From: Silvanigrella paludirubra
GTDB taxonomy: Bacteria > Bdellovibrionota_B > Oligoflexia > Silvanigrellales > Silvanigrellaceae
Reading direction: 5' to 3'
DNA: 64,000 nt
Assembly (NCBI RefSeq): GCF_009208775.1
Contig: NZ_WFLM01000003.1
Coordinates: 349,374 to 413,373, forward strand
In this document: positions 9,201 to 17,993 of the stretch, in pieces
How the letters are laid out: each line of letters starts with the position of its first letter
How positions within the stretch are numbered: position 1 is the first letter of the stretch
Notes under the pieces: generated by a model
Told to the model about the DNA's origin: nothing
The model's database searches: none
What the model saw: only the letters and a program-made list of their open reading frames with translations
Program-made: the position numbers and the translations under genes

Positions 9201-9391
9201 TAGAAAATGCAGAATATAATGAATTGCTAATCGCGTTGGCAACATTAGCACAACCAATGGCGTCCTTTTTTGATGCTGTAATGGTTAATGATCCTGATGA
9301 AAATTTAAAAAGAAATCGACTGTCTCTTTTAAAGAAGATATGTTCCCTTTACGAAGACGTAGCCGACTTTTCTTTAATTCAGGTACAGTAA
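6248..9391 (+). CDS. glyQS: Glycyl-tRNA synthetase, fused alpha and beta subunits
   Basis: Charges tRNA-Gly. Residues 1 to about 300 are the whole catalytic alpha subunit (GlyQ: SQPYDANMGAGTFHPHTFL, WEVRANGQEVTQFTYFQQ, GEITYGLERL). From about residue 330 the sequence is the beta subunit (GlyS: ELGVEEMPP near its start, GPVERIAKSADGSLSPAGLGF, and an HD-like and anticodon-binding C-terminus). No stop or frameshift separates them, so one polypeptide of about 1047 residues replaces the usual two-gene tetramer. Start: the GTG at 6248 has AAAGGTGA six bases upstream; another GTG at 6239 lies inside that ribosome site. A possible -10 (TATACT) is at 6145-6150. First gene of a four-gene operon. Confidence 0.95.
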   Translation: MEIKNFQEFIIALCNYWVDHGCIWSQPYDANMGAGTFHPHTFLKGVGPEPWRSVYVQPCRRPVDGRYGKSPYRFQHYYQLQVLLKPSPSNIVDIFLKSLEHVGVNLKDNDIGLLEDDWKGPTLGAWGLGWEVRANGQEVTQFTYFQQLGGLDIDVVCGEITYGLERLFMYSKGYKNALDMPFNDHFTYGDIFYQNEFEFSHFNFKEADTNELFRHFEKCEEKVSQLCEKGLVLPAYDYVLQASHSFNLLDARGAISVSERQRYIGRVRDCAKKCAVQYRSAREKLGYPMLNRLDTDARKPIYPKGIIHNVTENKETNVYKNISDFSNKEKLNVLFELGVEEMPPNFQLSAKAELEEKIHSFVNIENLNWVSFKNETKENLNNGGYKVDISSRRLSIQFKNIPKSENSKTVEIWGPVERIAKSADGSLSPAGLGFCKKNNLDPSNISFKTKSDGTFIYAEKHVVGRDFPTLLAEKFKEWCYSLSAPLKMKWLPAEISPQFIRPVRWIVSLVEDKVISLEMFGLNSGRKTCGQRILHPEEVTLNHANEYEKTLEKIFVEPSLENRRAIFSFEANKLAQSKNGKLQNDDSLLNKCVGLFENPTLFIAEFDKKYLRLPKPLISSVLREHMNYFSVETLDGNNLLPYYIGSANYKCNNIEEMIEGTKTVVIGRLEDGAFYYDTDLSTPISEFRDRLKDQLFQAGMGTLFEKTERLKKIAALIANQLSQKTDLNIIEKAAELCKADLKTGCVQEFPDEMQGFMGGVLVREQNIFNDTNCSLIAAKAIEEHYMPAGANSPLPSTYEGVILSLTDKLDSLCMMICHGAEVKGNKDPFGMRRLALGVARLLGIKDEKNSISVSLKTVVEICLTVIQEKSKVTNEHKEKIYSFILDRMKAALEGEYDPRSVEALIRQLKEEPLHKVRNFAEKIAIALTQSGKGSLLEALIPYKRAKNLTQEWTSTEVNSSLFKTAEEISLFEKLNSLEIRIKRNIENAEYNELLIALATLAQPMASFFDAVMVNDPDENLKRNRLSLLKKICSLYEDVADFSLIQVQ

Positions 9392-9392
9392 T

Positions 9393-10364
9393 ATGACTTT
9401 GAAAAATAGTTATCAGGTTTTTGGTGATAAAGATGCAATTGAAAATAAAAAACCAATTGCAATTACTTTTGGAAATTTTGATGGAGTTCATGAAGGACAT
9501 TTTTATTTAATTCAAGAGTTAAAAAAAATGTCTAAAAATATTCCCATTGTTGTTGTTACTTTTGATCCACATCCTGCGACTTTTTTTTCTGGTGGAGTTG
9601 CAAAACCATTATTAAATACACTTTCTGATAAAGTATCGCTTTTATTAAAATCTGGAGTAAATACGGTAATTATTCAAGAGTTTACCAATGATTTTGCTAT
9701 GCTTACTGCAGATGAATTTTGTCTTTGGTTAAAAGATAATTTTAATATTCAGGCAGTCATGCTTGGACATGATTTTTGTTATGGCAAGCAAAGGAAGGGT
9801 AATTTTGATCATATGAAATTGTTTGCAGAAAAAGAGCATTGGGAAATTAGGCAAACACAGCCATTTAAGTTATATGATGATAAAGTAGTTTCCTCTTCTT
9901 TTGTAAGACAAGTTTTATCTGATGGAAATGCAGAAGATGCAGAAAAATTACTGAGTCGTCCCTATTTTCTTCCCGGAGTGGTAGTTAAAGGCGACCAACG
10001 TGGACGATTAATGGGATTTCCAACAGCAAATATCGAGCTAGATGACATTCTTGTTGTTCCAAAATATGGTGTTTATGCTTGTTATGTTGAAATTGATTCT
10101 AACGGAATTTTATTGCCTGCAGTTATGAATTGTGGAGTACGCCCAACAATTGCGAGTGGATTAAAATTGCAAATTGAAGCTCATATTCTAGACTTTTCAG
10201 ATGATATTTATTCAAGAAAAGTAAAATTTCATTTGAAAAAATTTATACGTGGTGAAATGAAATTTACAGGAATAGATCAATTAAAGGAACAAATAACCAA
10301 GGACGTTCAGCAAGCAAGATCTTTTTTAATGGATAACCTAAATGAGCAAGTTAATAAACTCTGA
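9393..10364 (+). CDS. ribF: Bifunctional riboflavin kinase / FAD synthetase
   Basis: Converts riboflavin to FMN and then FAD. The N-terminal nucleotidyltransferase half shows TFGNFDGVHEGHFYLI (nucleotide-binding HxGH-type loop) and SSSFVRQVLSDGN. The C-terminal riboflavin-kinase half starts near residue 185 with GVVVKGDQRGRLMGFPTANIE. The length of 323 residues is typical. The ATG begins one base after the glyQS stop and the next gene starts inside this one, so expression is coupled. The enzyme is cytosolic. Confidence 0.95.
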   Translation: MTLKNSYQVFGDKDAIENKKPIAITFGNFDGVHEGHFYLIQELKKMSKNIPIVVVTFDPHPATFFSGGVAKPLLNTLSDKVSLLLKSGVNTVIIQEFTNDFAMLTADEFCLWLKDNFNIQAVMLGHDFCYGKQRKGNFDHMKLFAEKEHWEIRQTQPFKLYDDKVVSSSFVRQVLSDGNAEDAEKLLSRPYFLPGVVVKGDQRGRLMGFPTANIELDDILVVPKYGVYACYVEIDSNGILLPAVMNCGVRPTIASGLKLQIEAHILDFSDDIYSRKVKFHLKKFIRGEMKFTGIDQLKEQITKDVQQARSFLMDNLNEQVNKL

Positions 10365-12672
10365 AAGAAATATTCAAAAATCTTTACCCCCTACGATCAC
10401 AAATCATTTTAATAAAGAAATTCAAACACAACATAAACATATTCATTTAGATGACCCTGATCTTTATATGAATCGTGAAATTTCATGGTTATCATTTAAT
10501 GAAAGAGTTTTAACAGAAGCAGAAAATAAAAATGTTCCTTTATTAGAGCGCGTAAAATTTTGTATTATATTTGCTTCTAATTTAGATGAATTTTTTATGG
10601 TGCGTTTATCTGGTTTATTAAGACTTGTAGCTCAACATCATACAACAATTTATGATGAAGAAGAGTCAGAGGAAACCCTCGATGAAGTTGCAATAAAAGT
10701 AAGAGAACTATTAAAACGCATTTCAAAATGTTTACATTCACAAATTTTACCTGAATTAGAGTTAAATCATATTTCTATTCCCAAATTTTCCGAGTTAACT
10801 CGATCAGAAGAAGAAAAATTAGACTCACATTTTGAAAGTCAAGTTTTTCCTGTTTTAACACCTCTTGCTGTTGATCCAGCGCATCCTTTTCCTTATCTTT
10901 CAAATTTATCTTTGTATTTAGCTGTTACTTTTGAAGGAATCTCCGAAAATGGAGAGCCTTTATTAGCATTAGTTGAAATACCGCAAAAAATATTAAGACT
11001 TATTCCTATTTCTCAAAAAGCAAATAAGCATCGCTTTTTTTTATTAGATGAACTTATTAAAAATTATATGCCTTCGTTATTTCCTTGGACACAAGTTACA
11101 GGAGCTTATGGTTTTAGAGTAACAAGAAATCTTGATTATCAATTATTAGATAATGAAGTTAAAGATTTAATGAAATCCATTGAATATGAATTAAAAGATA
11201 GAGAGCAAAAAACAGTAGTCCGATTAGAATATGAAAAAAATATGCCCGATTGGTTACGTAACAAACTAGCAACAGTCCTTGATTTAGATTCTTCTGATTT
11301 ATATGAAATTGATGGCATGATTAATATGAGAGATTTAGCTCCCTTATTAAAAATAGAACGTTTAGATCCTAGTTTAAAAGATGCCGCATTTAATCCAAGA
11401 TTAAATATTAATTTAGTTGATGCAAATAGAGATATTTTTGATGTTATTCGTGAACGAGATATTTTATTGCATCATCCCTATGACTCTTTTGCAAGTGTTC
11501 TCGATTTTTTAAGAAGTGCCGCTAAAGATGATAAAGTTCTTGCAATTAAACAAACATTATATCGTTCTGGTGGTGACTCACCTATTATTGAAGCTCTTGT
11601 GAATGCAGCCGAACGAGGAAAACAAGTTACTGTTGTTGTCGAATTGAAAGCTAGATTTGATGAAGCCAATAATATTGAATGGGCAAAACGATTAGAAAGA
11701 GCAGGAGCGCATGTTGTTTTTGGATTTATTGATTTAAAAACTCATGCTAAATGTACGCTTGTTGTAAGAAAAGAAAAAAATAACTATCTCCAAAAATATG
11801 TACATTTATCTACAGGAAATTATAATAGTTCAACTGCAAAACTTTATACAGATATTGGCCATTTAACAACAGACCCTGCATTATGTGATGATATTGCGAA
11901 CGTATTTAATTTTATAACAGGCTTTAATATTTTGAGAGATCAAGATTTAACTCAAATGAGAATACCTCATTTTGAAAAAATTAAAGTAGCACCTTTTCGT
12001 CTTCGTGAACAAATTATTCAAATGATAGAAAACGAAAAAAGAAAAAATACTCATGATAACCAAGCACATATTATATTAAAAATGAATTCACTTGTTGATG
12101 TAAAAATTTGTCAAGCTTTATATAGGGCAAGTCAAAAAGGAGTGAAAATTGATTTAATAGTAAGAGGTGTGTGTATTTTAAGACCCGATATTCCAGGTGT
12201 TTCAGAGAATATTCGTGTTGTAAGTGTTATTGATAGATATTTAGAACACTCTCGTATTTATTGGTTTAAAAACTGTGGAGATCCCATTATTTATTGTGGT
12301 AGTGCTGACTTAATGGAACGAAATATGGATAGACGAATTGAAGTGGTTTGGCCTATTGAAAGTTCCGATTTAAAGTCTAAGTTAACAGCAATTTTAAATA
12401 ATTTTTTAATAGATAATTGTAAAAGTCATGAAATGCAGAGTGATGGCTCATATGTTAGAAATCAACCTGCTTCAGGCGAAAAAATGTTACGTTGTCAGGA
12501 TAAATTCATTGAATATGCTCGTCGTTATGGTATAAAGTCAATTGCCTATGATCAGGCAATAAAACCATTATTTGATAAAAAGGAATTTGATCGTATTCCT
12601 GAAAGATTTATTCCTTCTTTGGTTGTTGAAGAAATACAACCTAAAAGCCTCAAGAAAAAGAAGAAAAAATAA
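10342..12672 (+). CDS. ppk: Polyphosphate kinase 1
   Basis: Reversibly builds polyphosphate from ATP. Full-length PPK1 of 776 residues: the N-terminal domain has NREISWLSFNERVL, and the catalytic core has the autophosphorylated His in KYVHLSTGNYN (about residue 487), the second essential His in LEHSRIYWF (about 635), and HAKCTLVVR. The start overlaps the end of ribF by 23 bases. An odd feature is the C-terminal tail, which ends in a run of lysines (KSLKKKKKK) and may bind polyphosphate or nucleic acid. The downstream gene encodes the opposing exopolyphosphatase. Confidence 0.97.
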   Translation: MSKLINSERNIQKSLPPTITNHFNKEIQTQHKHIHLDDPDLYMNREISWLSFNERVLTEAENKNVPLLERVKFCIIFASNLDEFFMVRLSGLLRLVAQHHTTIYDEEESEETLDEVAIKVRELLKRISKCLHSQILPELELNHISIPKFSELTRSEEEKLDSHFESQVFPVLTPLAVDPAHPFPYLSNLSLYLAVTFEGISENGEPLLALVEIPQKILRLIPISQKANKHRFFLLDELIKNYMPSLFPWTQVTGAYGFRVTRNLDYQLLDNEVKDLMKSIEYELKDREQKTVVRLEYEKNMPDWLRNKLATVLDLDSSDLYEIDGMINMRDLAPLLKIERLDPSLKDAAFNPRLNINLVDANRDIFDVIRERDILLHHPYDSFASVLDFLRSAAKDDKVLAIKQTLYRSGGDSPIIEALVNAAERGKQVTVVVELKARFDEANNIEWAKRLERAGAHVVFGFIDLKTHAKCTLVVRKEKNNYLQKYVHLSTGNYNSSTAKLYTDIGHLTTDPALCDDIANVFNFITGFNILRDQDLTQMRIPHFEKIKVAPFRLREQIIQMIENEKRKNTHDNQAHIILKMNSLVDVKICQALYRASQKGVKIDLIVRGVCILRPDIPGVSENIRVVSVIDRYLEHSRIYWFKNCGDPIIYCGSADLMERNMDRRIEVVWPIESSDLKSKLTAILNNFLIDNCKSHEMQSDGSYVRNQPASGEKMLRCQDKFIEYARRYGIKSIAYDQAIKPLFDKKEFDRIPERFIPSLVVEEIQPKSLKKKKKK

Positions 12673-14246
12673 TGTTAAATTTGCCTAATAAAAAAATATT
12701 TGAAAAAAAAAGAATAGCTGCCATTGATGTTGGGTCTAATAGTGTCCATATGTTAGTTGTTGATATGGAGTCTACCAACTCATTTACAATCATTGCCTCT
12801 GAAAAAGATCAAGTAAGATTAGCGGCTTCAATAGACGAAAATGGCAATTTAACAAATGAAGCTCTGAATAAATCAATTGTAGTCTTAAAAAAAATGAAAG
12901 AAATTGCTGATGGATTAAGAGCTCAAATTAGAGCAGTTGGAACGAGTGCTCTAAGAGAAGCTAAAAATGGTACTGATTTTGTTGCAAAACTTTATAAAAA
13001 AACAGGAATAGATATTGAAATTATCTCTGGTCATGAAGAGGCTAGGCTTGTTTACTTAGGAGTTCAACAAGGGCTTCCCATTCAAGGAAAATCGACTCTA
13101 ATTGTTGATATTGGTGGTGGTTCAACAGAAATTGTCGTGGGTCAGTGGGGAGAAGAACGTTTTGCAACCTCGTTAAAACTAGGATGTGTCCGTTTAACTC
13201 AAGGATTTATTCATACGGACCCTTTAGGTGATGATCATTTAAGGGCTTTGGAACTTTATATTAATACAAGGCTTGAGCCCGTTTTATCTGAGGTTGAGAG
13301 AATTGGATTTGACTGTGCCGTGGGCTCATCTGGAACAATTAAATCCATAAAATCATTAGTTCTTGGATTAACAAACACGCCTCCTTTACAAACTATGCAT
13401 GGTTCAACATTAACGGCAAAAGAAATATGGACTGCAAAAGAAGCGTTATTAAGAGCGCGTTCCCTTAAAGAACGTAAGCAATTACCTGGTCTTGATTCAA
13501 AAAGAGCCGATATCATTGTTGCAGGGCTATTTGTACTAAGTTCAATTACAAAAATACTTGGGATAAGAGAATGGACTATTTCTTTAACAGCGCTAAGAGA
13601 AGGTATTTTATTTGATACCATGCTGAGAGATGGTGTTTGGCTTCAAGGTGATACGAGTGATGTTAGATGGCGTTCTGTAAGATCTTTTGGTCAAAAATTT
13701 CATGTTGATGAGGCTCATGCCTTCCATATTACTTCTTTTGCTGTAAGTCTCTTTGATCAATTAACTTTTAAACATTCTTTGCCAAGTGCATGGCGTGAGT
13801 TCTTGCGTTCTGCCGCATATTTACATGAATGTGGGTTATTTATAGGGCATACAGGGCATCATAAGCATACCTTTTATTTTATTCGAAATGCTTCTCTACC
13901 AGGCTTTACAACGCGTGAAATGCAAATTATTGCTACTATCGTGCGTTATCACCGTAAGCGTATGCCAAGAGATAATGATGAAGTTTATTGCGATTTTGAT
14001 AAAGAAATTCAGAAGGCAGTAAATATTTGCGCGGCAATTTTACGACTTGCAGTTTCGCTAGATAGAGGTCGTCAAGGTAAAATACAAGAGATAATCGTGA
14101 AAGAAAATTCATCTTCCAAAATGAGTTTAGCAGTTCATTTAAGAGCAACTCACGATATTGAACTGGAAATGTATGAAGCGGCTATTGAAAAAAAAGCTTT
14201 TGAAAATGTTTTTATGTGTTCCTTAGAAATTGTTCTTGAGCAATAG
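12672..14246 (+). CDS. ppx: Exopolyphosphatase / guanosine pentaphosphate phosphatase
   Basis: Hydrolyses terminal phosphate from polyphosphate, or pppGpp. It belongs to the actin-like ASKHA family: phosphate-1 loop AAIDVGSNSVHMLVVD, RAVGTSALREA, phosphate-2 loop LIVDIGGGSTEIVVG, and the LKLGCVRLT segment are all present. The C-terminal half (from about residue 320) is an HD-type helical domain as in long Ppx/GppA proteins (HECGLFIGHTGHHKH). Its ATG overlaps the ppk stop codon (TAATG), so the two are translationally coupled. GppA versus Ppx specificity cannot be decided from sequence alone; the ppk pairing favours polyphosphate. Confidence 0.93.
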   Translation: MLNLPNKKIFEKKRIAAIDVGSNSVHMLVVDMESTNSFTIIASEKDQVRLAASIDENGNLTNEALNKSIVVLKKMKEIADGLRAQIRAVGTSALREAKNGTDFVAKLYKKTGIDIEIISGHEEARLVYLGVQQGLPIQGKSTLIVDIGGGSTEIVVGQWGEERFATSLKLGCVRLTQGFIHTDPLGDDHLRALELYINTRLEPVLSEVERIGFDCAVGSSGTIKSIKSLVLGLTNTPPLQTMHGSTLTAKEIWTAKEALLRARSLKERKQLPGLDSKRADIIVAGLFVLSSITKILGIREWTISLTALREGILFDTMLRDGVWLQGDTSDVRWRSVRSFGQKFHVDEAHAFHITSFAVSLFDQLTFKHSLPSAWREFLRSAAYLHECGLFIGHTGHHKHTFYFIRNASLPGFTTREMQIIATIVRYHRKRMPRDNDEVYCDFDKEIQKAVNICAAILRLAVSLDRGRQGKIQEIIVKENSSSKMSLAVHLRATHDIELEMYEAAIEKKAFENVFMCSLEIVLEQ

Positions 14247-14278
14247 CATTAATGTAATATGAAAAAGGTTGGTATATA

Positions 14279-16243
14279 TTGAATCGTAAACAGTTTTTCA
14301 AATTATATGTCCTAGTTTTTATTGCTTTGTATTCAGAGTTTAACTTTGCAAACCGTGAAATGTTTGTTCCTTTACCATTATCTGGAAATGATATTTCTGC
14401 AGGAAAAAAAGAATGTCCAAGAGTAGGATCCATTTCGGGAAGAATTAATATATTTGATACAAAATATTTTAACCCTGATTATTATAAAAATATTGTTATT
14501 CGGGTATCAGGAATAAACTATTCCGATCCAAATAGTATTTTATATGAATATTATCCAGATGAAGAAGGTTGTTTTTCAATTAAAAATAATTTTCATATTG
14601 GAAGTTCTATTTTATTATATATTTGGGATACAAATTCAAAATATTACTACAAAACAATAAATGCTTATGTTGGTTTAAAAACGAACTATTATGACATAAG
14701 TATTATCCCATTTGAAGATGTAATTTACACTTCTGATGCATTTGATAAAAAAATAAATGAAAATTTAGATCCTTTTAATTCTGATAATGATGAAATTCAG
14801 ACAGAGCCTTCTACTCAATCATTAAATAACGCAGGCATGTGTGGTTACGCAGTTGGTATGTCGCCTGGTGATATTTTAGGAACTAAAATCTTAATTGAAA
14901 ACTCTAAAGGGAAAAAATTTAAGGCGAAGTATTATAATAATAACAATTTACCATCATCTAATTTCTCAAGACTTTCTATGAGCGGCCATTTTTGTGTATT
15001 TAATTTAAATTCTTGTGATGAAAATGAATCTAATTGTACAGATAATGCAAACTATAAAATTAATTTTAATTTAAAAAATGGAGAATCTAAATCATTTGAT
15101 ATTATTATTCCAGATCGTACTTTCTCCGATAATAGTATTTTTGATTTAAAAGCAGCTGTTTATAGACCATTAGATTTTTATGCCATTAAAGATTTTAATA
15201 CTAATGAATGGGTTAAAACTAACTATGTTGAAGTAAACATGACAAATAATTTAACCAATAATGATTCAATAAAAGGGCTTCAATATTTTCCAGTTGGTGA
15301 CGATATTGTTAAAATAAATTATAAAACTTCAGCAACGGAATCAGATAGATATTTTAAATTAATTCCGACCTCAGAATTATTTACGTCAGATATGTTTAAA
15401 TATGAATATCATCCTGGAATGGAATTTGTTGATAAGAAAAACATTGTAAATGTCCGAGTATTTGATCCAAATGCTTTAAATTTAAATAAAGAGTATTTAG
15501 CTCCTTTATATAACACAAATACAGGATCAGCCTTTATTAGTTTAGATTTATCAAGATACAATTCGCAATTTGATTCTGTAAAATTAGAAGTTCGTAATTT
15601 CTATGGAGCACTAGTTCGGAGTTCTGTTAGTAGAGATTATTATCGAAATGAAGTTTATGATACTTCTATAAGTGATAATGATTTTTCAACCAATGGTCTA
15701 AATGATTTAAAAATTATAAATTCTAATCAAAATTATTTGAATGGTTTTATTTACAACTTAAAACCAGGGTATTATCAAATATTTTTAGTAGATAAAAAAT
15801 CAAACGGAAAAGAAGAAATTTTATTTACCAATTTGATTCAATCCTTCCCAAATAGAACTCAGGTGATTACAGATTCTTTAGACCCATCTCCTAATAAGAC
15901 TCACGGTAATGATAAAGCATATGTTATTGCTTCAAATGTAATTACAAATCCAGATTCCAGTTCGTTAGAATGGAGCGCTGAAATTGAAGAAAAATTCTTA
16001 AAATCTAATTTGCCTTTTGATATTCCTTTAAAAAGTAATTCTTCTGAAATAAATGAACTAAGAAATGAAAAATTACTTATAAATTCAAACATATTTTTTA
16101 AATATAGTACCGATGAATTGTGTGGCATTACAAGATTAAAACCAGTTTTTCTTGAAAAAAATAAAGAATATGATGATTTAATTGAAGAAATACCAAAATA
16201 TGACTTTTATCGTAATATTAAATTGCCACCTTATTCTAAGTAA
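14279..16243 (+). CDS. Large exported protein of unknown function
   Basis: A 654-residue protein I do not recognise. It begins with a signal peptide (KQFFKLYVLVFIALYSEFNFA). The mature part is rich in Asn, Tyr, Ser and Asp with predicted beta strands. Residues 50-140 (ISGRINIF, then EGCFSIKNN) look like a carboxypeptidase-regulatory-like beta-sandwich, and a second similar unit follows near 185-280 (MCGYAVGMSPGD to GHFCVFNL). Only TTG is available as a start that keeps the signal peptide, with AAGG ten bases upstream. A tiny seven-codon ORF with ATG overlaps it at 14259-14282. Likely periplasmic or surface-located. It follows ppx by 32 bases and ends seven bases from a convergent gene. Confidence 0.6.
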   Translation: MNRKQFFKLYVLVFIALYSEFNFANREMFVPLPLSGNDISAGKKECPRVGSISGRINIFDTKYFNPDYYKNIVIRVSGINYSDPNSILYEYYPDEEGCFSIKNNFHIGSSILLYIWDTNSKYYYKTINAYVGLKTNYYDISIIPFEDVIYTSDAFDKKINENLDPFNSDNDEIQTEPSTQSLNNAGMCGYAVGMSPGDILGTKILIENSKGKKFKAKYYNNNNLPSSNFSRLSMSGHFCVFNLNSCDENESNCTDNANYKINFNLKNGESKSFDIIIPDRTFSDNSIFDLKAAVYRPLDFYAIKDFNTNEWVKTNYVEVNMTNNLTNNDSIKGLQYFPVGDDIVKINYKTSATESDRYFKLIPTSELFTSDMFKYEYHPGMEFVDKKNIVNVRVFDPNALNLNKEYLAPLYNTNTGSAFISLDLSRYNSQFDSVKLEVRNFYGALVRSSVSRDYYRNEVYDTSISDNDFSTNGLNDLKIINSNQNYLNGFIYNLKPGYYQIFLVDKKSNGKEEILFTNLIQSFPNRTQVITDSLDPSPNKTHGNDKAYVIASNVITNPDSSSLEWSAEIEEKFLKSNLPFDIPLKSNSSEINELRNEKLLINSNIFFKYSTDELCGITRLKPVFLEKNKEYDDLIEEIPKYDFYRNIKLPPYSK

Positions 16244-16250
16244 CTTTAAA

Positions 16251-17441
16251 TTATAATTCTTCATTATTTTTAATAAAAGATGTTTTTCTAATGGAAATAA
16301 TGATTCCTATTATAATAAATATTGTTAAGAAATAAAGAGAATTGTTATACCATGTATAGTCAGTATTTAAAAAATCGAGACTTTTTGTTCCAAAAAAATA
16401 GCCAGTCCCCTCCCCAATACCCATAAATAAGGCATAAATTGCAAATATTGCTACTCGAGAATCATTTGGAACATATTCAGCTAAAAGTGCTTGAAAGGCT
16501 GGTATGAATAATATTTCTGAAAATGTTAAAAATAATACCCCTAAAACAATATTAAATACGGAATGATAAATAATTAAAGATGAAAAACCAAGAATAGATA
16601 AAATTAAAGAAATAGAAATTTGAAAATAGTAATTTTTACTATAATTATTCATTATTGTATTTACTTTTAATGAAATAAAAATAACTAAAGCTCCATTAAT
16701 TGCTGATATTATCCAAATATATGAATTGTTTTTTAGAATATGTGAAAGTAAAATAGGTGCAAGTGAATAGAGTTGAGCGCAAAAAAACCAGCTAATTAGT
16801 ATAAGAAAATAAATATGCCAAAGAGATTTTCTAAAAATTAATTGAAATATTGTTTTTATTAAGTTTTTTTGAACTGGGATATTGATATTTTTCATTGAAA
16901 AAAATGTAAAAAAACCTGATATAGTCAAAAATATTGCCATGAATAAAAATGCAAAATTTTTATTAAAATAAATATAAATTAGATTTATTATTATTGGTCC
17001 AATTGTTGCAGATATATTTGTGCCAATATGCAATATAGAAAATTTTTTTGTTGAATTATTATTATTTGTATCTAAAAATGACGTTAATACTCTAGTTATA
17101 ATAGAATTGCTTCCATAAAAAAGTCCAATTAATGTTAAAGATAAAATAATCACTGAATAATTTTGATAAAAACTTAATAAATAATAACCAATCGCACCAG
17201 CAAATTGCATTATGGATAATAAAATATTTGCTTTTATTTTATCGAATATTGGAGAAAATAATAATCTACCCCATCTTGCTGTTATGGAGCTAATTAACAT
17301 AGCAAAACCTATTTTATCTGTATGAATATCTTTATTTTCACTCAAGAAAATAGCAAGCATGCTTAATGGCGCTAAATATCCAAAACTTGTAATAATTTCT
17401 TGGATAAACAGATTTTTTATGTTTTTATTAACTTCTGACAT
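16251..17441 (-). CDS. MFS transporter
   Basis: A 396-residue inner-membrane protein with about twelve hydrophobic segments in two groups of six. The short loop after the second segment (ITARWGRLLFSPIFDKIK) matches the MFS motif A position (usually GxLaDrxGrr), here degenerate. The C-terminal half has the mirrored loop near VNTIMNNYSKN. Substrate is not predictable. The gene lies downstream of rnhA on the same strand, with about 75 bases between. Its ribosome site is inside a hairpin (17443-17463). It is convergent with the exported protein at 16243. Confidence 0.85.
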   Translation of the reverse strand: MSEVNKNIKNLFIQEIITSFGYLAPLSMLAIFLSENKDIHTDKIGFAMLISSITARWGRLLFSPIFDKIKANILLSIMQFAGAIGYYLLSFYQNYSVIILSLTLIGLFYGSNSIITRVLTSFLDTNNNNSTKKFSILHIGTNISATIGPIIINLIYIYFNKNFAFLFMAIFLTISGFFTFFSMKNINIPVQKNLIKTIFQLIFRKSLWHIYFLILISWFFCAQLYSLAPILLSHILKNNSYIWIISAINGALVIFISLKVNTIMNNYSKNYYFQISISLILSILGFSSLIIYHSVFNIVLGVLFLTFSEILFIPAFQALLAEYVPNDSRVAIFAIYALFMGIGEGTGYFFGTKSLDFLNTDYTWYNNSLYFLTIFIIIGIIISIRKTSFIKNNEEL

Positions 17442-17442
17442 G

Positions 17443-17463
17443 TATAATCCTTTGAGGATTATA
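17443..17463 (-). promoter_or_regulatory. Hairpin enclosing the MFS gene Shine-Dalgarno
   Basis: On the minus strand TATAATCC pairs perfectly with GGATTATA across the five-base loop TCAAA. The AAAGGA ribosome-binding site is split between loop and 3' arm, and the start codon follows after one base. A folded leader would block initiation. Confidence 0.45.
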
Positions 17464-17516
17464 TCGAACTTTATAAATAAAAATTAATGCTTTTTAATTT
17501 TTTTTAAGGATTTTTT

Positions 17517-17975
17517 CTAAAATTTTTCGTCTATTCCACTTTTATTAATTATTGCTTTTCGAGCATATTCATCACACATTTCGTTGTATTCATTTCCTGA
17601 ATGTCCTTTAACCCATTGCCACGATAAATTGTGTTTTCTTTGTAATAGACTTAACTTTAGCCAAAGGTCTTGATTTTTTACAGGCTCTCCCGACTTTGTT
17701 TTCCAACCATTTTTTTGCCAATTTTCAAGCCAACCTGCCGTAAAAGCATTTTTGACATATTGACTATCAGTGATAATAAGAACAGGCATAGGACGTGTAA
17801 GGCTTTCCAAACCATGAATGACACCCATGAGCTCCATTTTATTGTTCGTTGTATGGTTCTCATAACCAGATATTCGGCGCTTGAGATCATGATACAATAA
17901 AACACAAGCCCAACCTCCTGGTCCTGGATTTCCAGAACATGCACCATCTGTGTAAAGTGTTACTTGTGAAGACAT
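17517..17975 (-). CDS. rnhA: Ribonuclease HI
   Basis: Degrades the RNA strand of RNA-DNA hybrids in the cytoplasm. At 152 residues it is close to the E. coli enzyme. The metal-binding acidic residues are present: Asp in YTDGACSGNPGPGG, Glu in NNKMELMGVI, Asp in IITDSQYV, and the C-terminal Asp in NEMCDEYARKA, with the flexible-loop His in KGHSGNEYN. The basic handle region (NWQKNGWKTKSGEPVKN) is present. It is divergent from the operon beginning at 18051. Confidence 0.96.
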   Translation of the reverse strand: MSSQVTLYTDGACSGNPGPGGWACVLLYHDLKRRISGYENHTTNNKMELMGVIHGLESLTRPMPVLIITDSQYVKNAFTAGWLENWQKNGWKTKSGEPVKNQDLWLKLSLLQRKHNLSWQWVKGHSGNEYNEMCDEYARKAIINKSGIDEKF

Positions 17976-17993
17976 AAATATTTAACTTTCATT

